Source: Antribacter gilvus (GTDB lineage: Bacteria > Actinomycetota > Actinomycetes > Actinomycetales > Cellulomonadaceae). Taken from it: a DNA stretch of 64,000 bases. The DNA is taken from assembly GCF_003946865.1 (NCBI RefSeq), contig NZ_QXTH01000014.1, positions 61,816-125,815 on the forward strand, read 5' to 3'. A model generated the notes under the pieces. That model saw only the letters and a program-made list of their open reading frames with translations. It did no database searches and was not told where the DNA came from. Positions 60,085 to 64,000 of this stretch are shown here, one piece after another (positions within the stretch are counted from its first letter, which is position 1; each line of letters starts with the position of its first letter). Position numbers and translations under genes: made by a program.

Positions 60085-60852
60085 GTGGATGCACGACGCC
60101 GGAACCTCCTCGTGGCGACCCTCCTGGGTGCCGCGGCGGTGCTGGGTGGCTGCGGGACGACGTCGGGCAGCGCGGCGGACGACGACCGCCTGACCGTGCT
60201 CGCGGCCGCGTCGCTGCGCGGGCCGCTCGGCGACCTGGAGCCCGCCTTCGAGGCGGCGCACCCCGGGACGGACCTGGTGCTGTCCTTCGGCGGCTCGGCC
60301 GACCTCGCGGACCAGGTCGAGGCGGGCGCGCCCGCGGACGTGGTCGCCACCGCGGACGAGACCACGATGGCCCGGCTGTCCGACGGCGGCTTCGTGGAGC
60401 CCGCGACCACGTTCGCCACCAACCGGCTGACCGTCGTGGTGCCACGCGACAACCCAGCCGGCGTCACCGGCCTCGCCGACCTGGGCAGGGACGACGTCGA
60501 TGTCGTGGTCTGCGCCCCGCGTGTGCCGTGCGGGCGCGCGGCGGACGCCCTGGCCGACGGCGCCTTGGTCACGCTGCACCGGGTGAGCGAGGAGGCGAGC
60601 GTGACGGACGTGCTCGCCAAGGTCGCCCTCGGCGAGGCGGACGCCGGGCTCGTGTACGAGACCGACGCCGCGTCCGAGCCGGACCGGGTCCTGGCGATCG
60701 ACACCCCGGAGGCCCAGTCCGTGGTCAACCGGTACCCGGTCGCCGTCCTGACGGGGTCGGCGCAGCCGGACGCCGCGCGGGCCTGGGTCGAGCTGCTGAC
60801 CGGCGAGGAGGGCCGCGCGGCCCTCGCCGGGGCCGGGTTCGGGCTGCCGTGA
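60085..60852 (+). CDS. modA: molybdate-binding lipoprotein ModA
   Basis: 255 residues. Lipobox VLGGC at about residue 23, then [56 protein letters not shown] and VAPRVPCGR (in the form CAPRVPCGR). These are ModA hallmarks for molybdate or tungstate capture. GTG 60085 gives a normal lipoprotein signal; no ribosome binding site is seen, so the message may be leaderless. Overlaps modBC by 4 bp. Confidence 0.95.
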   Translation: MDARRRNLLVATLLGAAAVLGGCGTTSGSAADDDRLTVLAAASLRGPLGDLEPAFEAAHPGTDLVLSFGGSADLADQVEAGAPADVVATADETTMARLSDGGFVEPATTFATNRLTVVVPRDNPAGVTGLADLGRDDVDVVVCAPRVPCGRAADALADGALVTLHRVSEEASVTDVLAKVALGEADAGLVYETDAASEPDRVLAIDTPEAQSVVNRYPVAVLTGSAQPDAARAWVELLTGEEGRAALAGAGFGLP

Positions 60853-62558
60853 GCGGGCTGCCGCGCTGGGTGCTCGTGCCGGCAGCGGTCGGCGCGCTGC
60901 TGGTCGTCCTGCCGGTGCTCGCCCTCGTCGTGGGCGTGGACGCCGGGTCGTTCTGGGGGCTGGTCACTGCTCCCGCCGCGCGGGACGCCCTGTGGCTCTC
61001 GCTGCGCACCTCCGCGGCGGCGACGGCGTGCTGTGTGGTGCTCGGCACGCCGATGGCTCTCGTCCTCGCCCGAGCCCGGTTCCGCGGCCGCCGGGTCGCT
61101 CGGGCGCTGGTGCTCCTGCCGTTGGTGCTGCCGCCCGTGGTCGGTGGTCTCGCCCTGCTCACGCTCCTCGGACGCCGCGGCCTCCTCGGCGCGGTCCTGC
61201 CCTTCCAGATCCCCTTCACGACGGCGGCCGTGGTGCTCGCCCAGGCGTTCGTGGCGCTGCCGTTCCTGGTGCTGACGCTGGAGGGGGCACTGCGGACGCT
61301 CGACACCGAGCACGAGGACGTCGCGGCGACGCTCGGCGCCCGGCCTTCGCGTGTGCTGCTCCGGGTGACGTTGCCGCGGCTGCGGCCGGCGCTGGCGTCG
61401 GGCACCGTGCTGTCGTTCGCCCGCGCGCTGGGCGAGTTCGGGGCCACCCTGACCTTTGCCGGGGCACTGCAGGGCGTCACGCAGACCCTGCCGCTCGAGG
61501 TCTACCTCGCCCGGTCCGCCGACCCCGACGCCGCGGTCGCGCTCTCGCTGGTGATGGTGGTGGTGGCGCTGGTCATCGTGGTGGTGGCATACGGGTCGGC
61601 GCCGGCGGCGTGGCCGTTCGGGCGGGTGGAGGCCGGAGCGTCGGCCGGGACGTCGGCCGGGACGTCGGCCGGGGCCGCCGGTCCCCCGAGCGCCGGGATA
61701 GGTGTGGGTCCGCGAGACAGGCGTGGGGAGGACCTGTCTCGCGGTCCTGACCCCTCTTCCGGCGGACCCGGGCCTCTCTCGGCGGGGGCGGGGGCGGCGG
61801 CCGGGATGGGGGCGCGCGCGACCGCGGCCCTGCCGCTGTCCGTGCGGCTCAGCGTGCCCGCACGCGGGGTGGACCTCGAGCTCGAGGTCGCCGCCGGGGA
61901 GCTCGTGGTCGTGCTGGGCCCCAACGGCGCGGGGAAGTCCACGCTCCTGCGGGCGGTCGCCGGCCTCCTCGAACCAGGCCCGGCCGACGACGTCCGGGTC
62001 GCCCTCGGCGGCCGCGTCCTCACCGGCACGGCCGACGGCGTGCACGTGCCACCGCGGGCTCGCCACGTGGGCTGGCTGGCGCAGCGGGCGGCGCTGCTCG
62101 ATCACGTGCCGGCGCTGGACAACGTGGCCTTCGGTCCCGCGTCGAGGATCCGCTGGTCGCCGGGGCGCGCCGCCCGGACCCGGGAGGTGGCGGCCGCGCA
62201 CCTCGCCGCGGTGTCCGGCAGCTCCCTCGCAGCCCGCCGACCCCGCGAGCTCTCCGGCGGCCAGGCGCAGCGGGTCGCGATCGCCCGTGCCCTCGCGACG
62301 TCGCCCGACGTCCTCCTCATGGACGAGCCGTCCGCCGCGCTCGACGTGGACAACGCCGCGCAGGTGCGGTCGCTGATCCGGGCGATGCACCAGGCGCAGC
62401 CGCGCACCACCCTCTTGGTAACGCACGACCCCGCCGACGTGCGGGTCGCCGACCGGGTCGTCGTCCTCGACCGCGGCCGGATCGTCGAGGACGGGCCGGC
62501 CGCCCAGGTGCTGGCCTCGCCCGAGAGCGCCTTCGCGCGGCGGCTGCTCAGGCCGTGA
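60849..62558 (+). CDS. modBC: fused molybdate ABC permease-ATPase (ModB-ModC)
   Basis: 569 residues. Residues 1-250 are ModB ([54 protein letters not shown] as EAA loop, [13 protein letters not shown]). A Gly/Ala/Pro-rich linker (about 255-325) follows, then ModC with Walker [10 protein letters not shown] (about 356-364), [27 protein letters not shown] and VTHDPADV. ModC here lacks the C-terminal TOBE domain. The linker includes direct repeats (GTSAGTSAG) and a 12-bp palindrome. GTG 60849 overlaps the modA stop. Such fusions occur in some actinobacteria. Confidence 0.93.
   Translation: MSGLPRWVLVPAAVGALLVVLPVLALVVGVDAGSFWGLVTAPAARDALWLSLRTSAAATACCVVLGTPMALVLARARFRGRRVARALVLLPLVLPPVVGGLALLTLLGRRGLLGAVLPFQIPFTTAAVVLAQAFVALPFLVLTLEGALRTLDTEHEDVAATLGARPSRVLLRVTLPRLRPALASGTVLSFARALGEFGATLTFAGALQGVTQTLPLEVYLARSADPDAAVALSLVMVVVALVIVVVAYGSAPAAWPFGRVEAGASAGTSAGTSAGAAGPPSAGIGVGPRDRRGEDLSRGPDPSSGGPGPLSAGAGAAAGMGARATAALPLSVRLSVPARGVDLELEVAAGELVVVLGPNGAGKSTLLRAVAGLLEPGPADDVRVALGGRVLTGTADGVHVPPRARHVGWLAQRAALLDHVPALDNVAFGPASRIRWSPGRAARTREVAAAHLAAVSGSSLAARRPRELSGGQAQRVAIARALATSPDVLLMDEPSAALDVDNAAQVRSLIRAMHQAQPRTTLLVTHDPADVRVADRVVVLDRGRIVEDGPAAQVLASPESAFARRLLRP
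61710..61744. repeat. palindrome in the ModB-ModC linker
   Basis: CCGCGAGACAGG (61710-61721) and CCTGTCTCGCGG (61733-61744), perfect arms around 11 nt, inside the coding region for the interdomain linker. Flanking linker DNA also has 12-bp direct repeats (GGGACGTCGGCC). Confidence 0.8.
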
Positions 62559-62561
62559 GGA

Positions 62562-63809
62562 TCAGGCCGTGAGGATCGGCCCAGCCTCCTGGGCTGACAG
62601 CGCAAAGCTGCCGGTGAGCGGCAGCTCCGGCAGGATCACTGCCTGCGCGGCGTGATAGACGTCAGGCTTGCCGACCCAGGTCCGGCCCGACGGCCGGTTC
62701 TCCGTGTCGAGCTCGTGGAACCAGGAACCGCGCTCCACGTCGAGCAGGTTCGCGCCGATCCACTCCCACCACTCTGCCGCCAGGTCGGCATAGCGGTCCT
62801 CGCCCGTGACGCGGTGCAGCACGTCGGCCGTCGCGACGGCCTCGGCCGCGACCCAGTGGAACCGTCGAGGCTCCACGGGGCGGCCGGACCAGTCGGTGGT
62901 GTAGACGAAGCCACCGCCCGCAGGGTCCCAGCCGTCCACGACGGCCCGGTCGAACAGCGAGGCCGCGGCCGCGGTGCGCGCCCCGTCGGTCCCGCTCTCG
63001 ACATCGAGCTGGACGAGCAGCCGGGACCACTCCAGGCCGTGACCGGGGGTCGCGCCGTACGGCTTGAACTGGTCGTGCGGCCGGTCCGCGTTGTACTCGA
63101 GCTGCGGCTCCCAGGACGCGTTGAAGTGCTCCGGGATGCGCCAGGCGTTGGCCTCTGCCCAGCCGATCACCCGGTCGCCGATCGCCTGCGCCCGGGTCAG
63201 CCACTCGCCCTCACCGGTTGCCCCGTGGGCAGCGAGCAGCGCCTCCACGCCGTGCATGTTCGCGTTCACGCCGCGGTACGGCTCCACGACCGACCAGTCC
63301 CGCGACCGCTCGTCCAGGTGCAGCCTCTGGTCGGGCTCCCAGAACTTCTCGTCCAAGACCCGGAGCGCGTCCGCCAGCAGGGCCGGCGCACCCTCGATGC
63401 CGGCCACGGTCCCCGTGGAACCAGCCAGCACCACGAAGGCGTGGGCATACGCCGCCTTGTGCCCGACGACGGCCCCCACCTCAGGACCTCTGCCCGCTAC
63501 CCAGCCACCGTGCTCCTCGTCGGCGAGGACGTCGGTCAGCCCACGGACGGCGAGAGCCGCACGTTCCTGCGCGCGCGGGACGCCCAGGAGGGCACCCAGC
63601 GCGAAGGTGTGCGCCATGCGCGCGGTGACCCACGTCTCGACGGGATGCGTGGGGTCCGGGAGACCGTCGTCGTCGAGCCAGCAGGCGGCGCCGTCCGGAC
63701 GGAGCGAGGAGCCCGCGAACTCGAGGAGCGAGACGAATTGCCGCCGTCGCCAACGTGAACCCTCTGACAGAGAAGGGGACTCGGGCAGGCCCGCGCCGGT
63801 GGAGGCCAT
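62562..63809 (-). CDS. AGE-family sugar isomerase/epimerase (YihS-like)
   Basis: 415 residues. An (alpha/alpha)6-barrel of the N-acylglucosamine 2-epimerase superfamily, with HPVETWVTARMAHTFALGAL near the N-terminus, HKAAYAHAFVVLAGS, MHGVEALLAAHGATGE, the His of ATPGHGLEWSRLLVQLD, and FHWVAAEAVATADVLHRVTG. The arrangement is closest to YihS-type mannose/sulfoquinovose isomerases. No other sulfoquinovose genes are near, so mannose-fructose interconversion is the safer reading. ATG 63807-63809 is chosen; GTG 63821 is an alternative and neither has a strong ribosome binding site. It is convergent with modBC. Confidence 0.88.
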   Translation of the reverse strand: MASTGAGLPESPSLSEGSRWRRRQFVSLLEFAGSSLRPDGAACWLDDDGLPDPTHPVETWVTARMAHTFALGALLGVPRAQERAALAVRGLTDVLADEEHGGWVAGRGPEVGAVVGHKAAYAHAFVVLAGSTGTVAGIEGAPALLADALRVLDEKFWEPDQRLHLDERSRDWSVVEPYRGVNANMHGVEALLAAHGATGEGEWLTRAQAIGDRVIGWAEANAWRIPEHFNASWEPQLEYNADRPHDQFKPYGATPGHGLEWSRLLVQLDVESGTDGARTAAAASLFDRAVVDGWDPAGGGFVYTTDWSGRPVEPRRFHWVAAEAVATADVLHRVTGEDRYADLAAEWWEWIGANLLDVERGSWFHELDTENRPSGRTWVGKPDVYHAAQAVILPELPLTGSFALSAQEAGPILTA

Positions 63810-63901
63810 ATCGTTTCGCACCCACCCAGGATACCGAGCGCCACGGCGCCTCGGGCCCAACTACGGAGATGCCCTGGAAAGGAAATGTCTCCGGAATGCA
63901 C

Positions 63902-63929
63902 GAAAACCCGCACCCTGGTGGGTGCGGGT
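63902..63929 (-). terminator. rho-independent terminator of the rRNA operon
   Basis: On the minus strand, ACCCGCACCC, ACCA loop, GGGTGCGGGT, then TTTCG: perfect 10-bp stem (63906-63915 with 63920-63929) and a T-run, 14 nt beyond the 5S 3' end. Confidence 0.92.
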
Positions 63930-63943
63930 CTTCGTGTGAAGGG

Positions 63944-64000
63944 TGTCCGGCGGCGTCCTACTCTCCCACCCCGTCTCCAGGGCAGTACCATCGGCGCTGT
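63944..64000 (-). rRNA. rrf: 5S ribosomal RNA, 3' part
   Basis: Minus strand reads GCGCCGATGGTACTGC, then GGGTGGGAGAGTAGGACG and CCGCCGGACA, the conserved 3' half of bacterial 5S rRNA. The 5' part and presumably the 23S and 16S genes lie beyond the right edge, so the rRNA operon is transcribed leftward into this window. Confidence 0.95.

Noticed and set aside
62562..63809. Sulfoquinovose degradation gene
   Set aside because: YihS-like fold, but no sulfoquinovosidase, kinase or aldolase nearby in the window, so only the isomerase family is claimed.

Overview
The window is GC-rich, densely coding DNA from an actinobacterium, most likely a Micrococcales member of the Cellulomonadaceae/Promicromonosporaceae type. 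Support comes from codon use dominated by G/C third positions, HAIR (HspR) operators in front of dnaK, ANTAR and DUF4235 proteins, LPxTG surface proteins, frequent GTG starts with ATGA/GTGA overlaps, and a bxl-like xylo-oligosaccharide locus. This placement is inference; no 16S sequence is present. I saw no transposase, integrase, CRISPR array or tRNA gene.

Layout. 1-2.5 kb: grpE (cut by the window edge) and dnaK with two HAIR operators. 2.5-7.2 kb: a protein made of four cold-shock domains, a DUF4097 adhesin-like protein with a ribbon-helix-helix regulator and its probable operator, and a secreted membrane-anchored metallopeptidase. 7.3-16.6 kb: an acyltransferase, then two paralogous LPxTG-anchored proteins with 6 and 16 copies of an 87-residue two-cysteine repeat. 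Both genes start with the same structured leader and end with related hairpins. 16.7-21.2 kb: esterase, small protein, M1 and M19 peptidases, Hsp15-like S4 protein. 21.3-28.3 kb: GH3 glycosidase, two sugar ABC permeases and a binding lipoprotein, divergent from a LacI regulator with LacI-type operators between them. 28.4-36.4 kb: double GNAT protein, M81 peptidase, phosphotransferase, pgi, cutC, PrsW protease. 36.5-40.6 kb: thiamine ABC transporter behind a TPP riboswitch. 40.7-44.9 kb: DUF4235, PAS-ANTAR, alpha/beta hydrolase, FAD/Rieske oxidoreductase. 45.1-57.1 kb: a tightly overlapping glycan cluster (carbamoyltransferase, glycosyltransferases, and GmhA, HldE and GmhB activities for ADP-heptose), with a UXS-like epimerase on the opposite strand. 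57.3-62.6 kb: moaC, moaD, mog, TauE/SafE, Rrf2 regulator, modA and a modB-modC fusion. 62.6-64 kb: AGE-family isomerase and the 3' part of a 5S rRNA gene with its terminator.

How they work together. The ADP-heptose genes, carbamoyltransferase and at least five glycosyltransferases form one polycistron that should build a heptose-containing, perhaps carbamoylated, surface glycan in a monoderm cell. The binding protein, permeases, GH3 enzyme and LacI protein form one import and hydrolysis unit for xylo- or cello-oligosaccharides. The Moa/Mog and ModABC genes couple molybdate uptake to cofactor synthesis.

Unusual features. The most unusual are the twin LPxTG repeat proteins with a shared leader that can hide the ribosome binding site, the heptose cluster including a GT2-GmhB fusion, and several palindromic or tandem repeat elements. 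One repeat type occurs as paired 52-bp units at two loci. Repeats of several kinds sit inside coding sequence at domain boundaries or protein ends.
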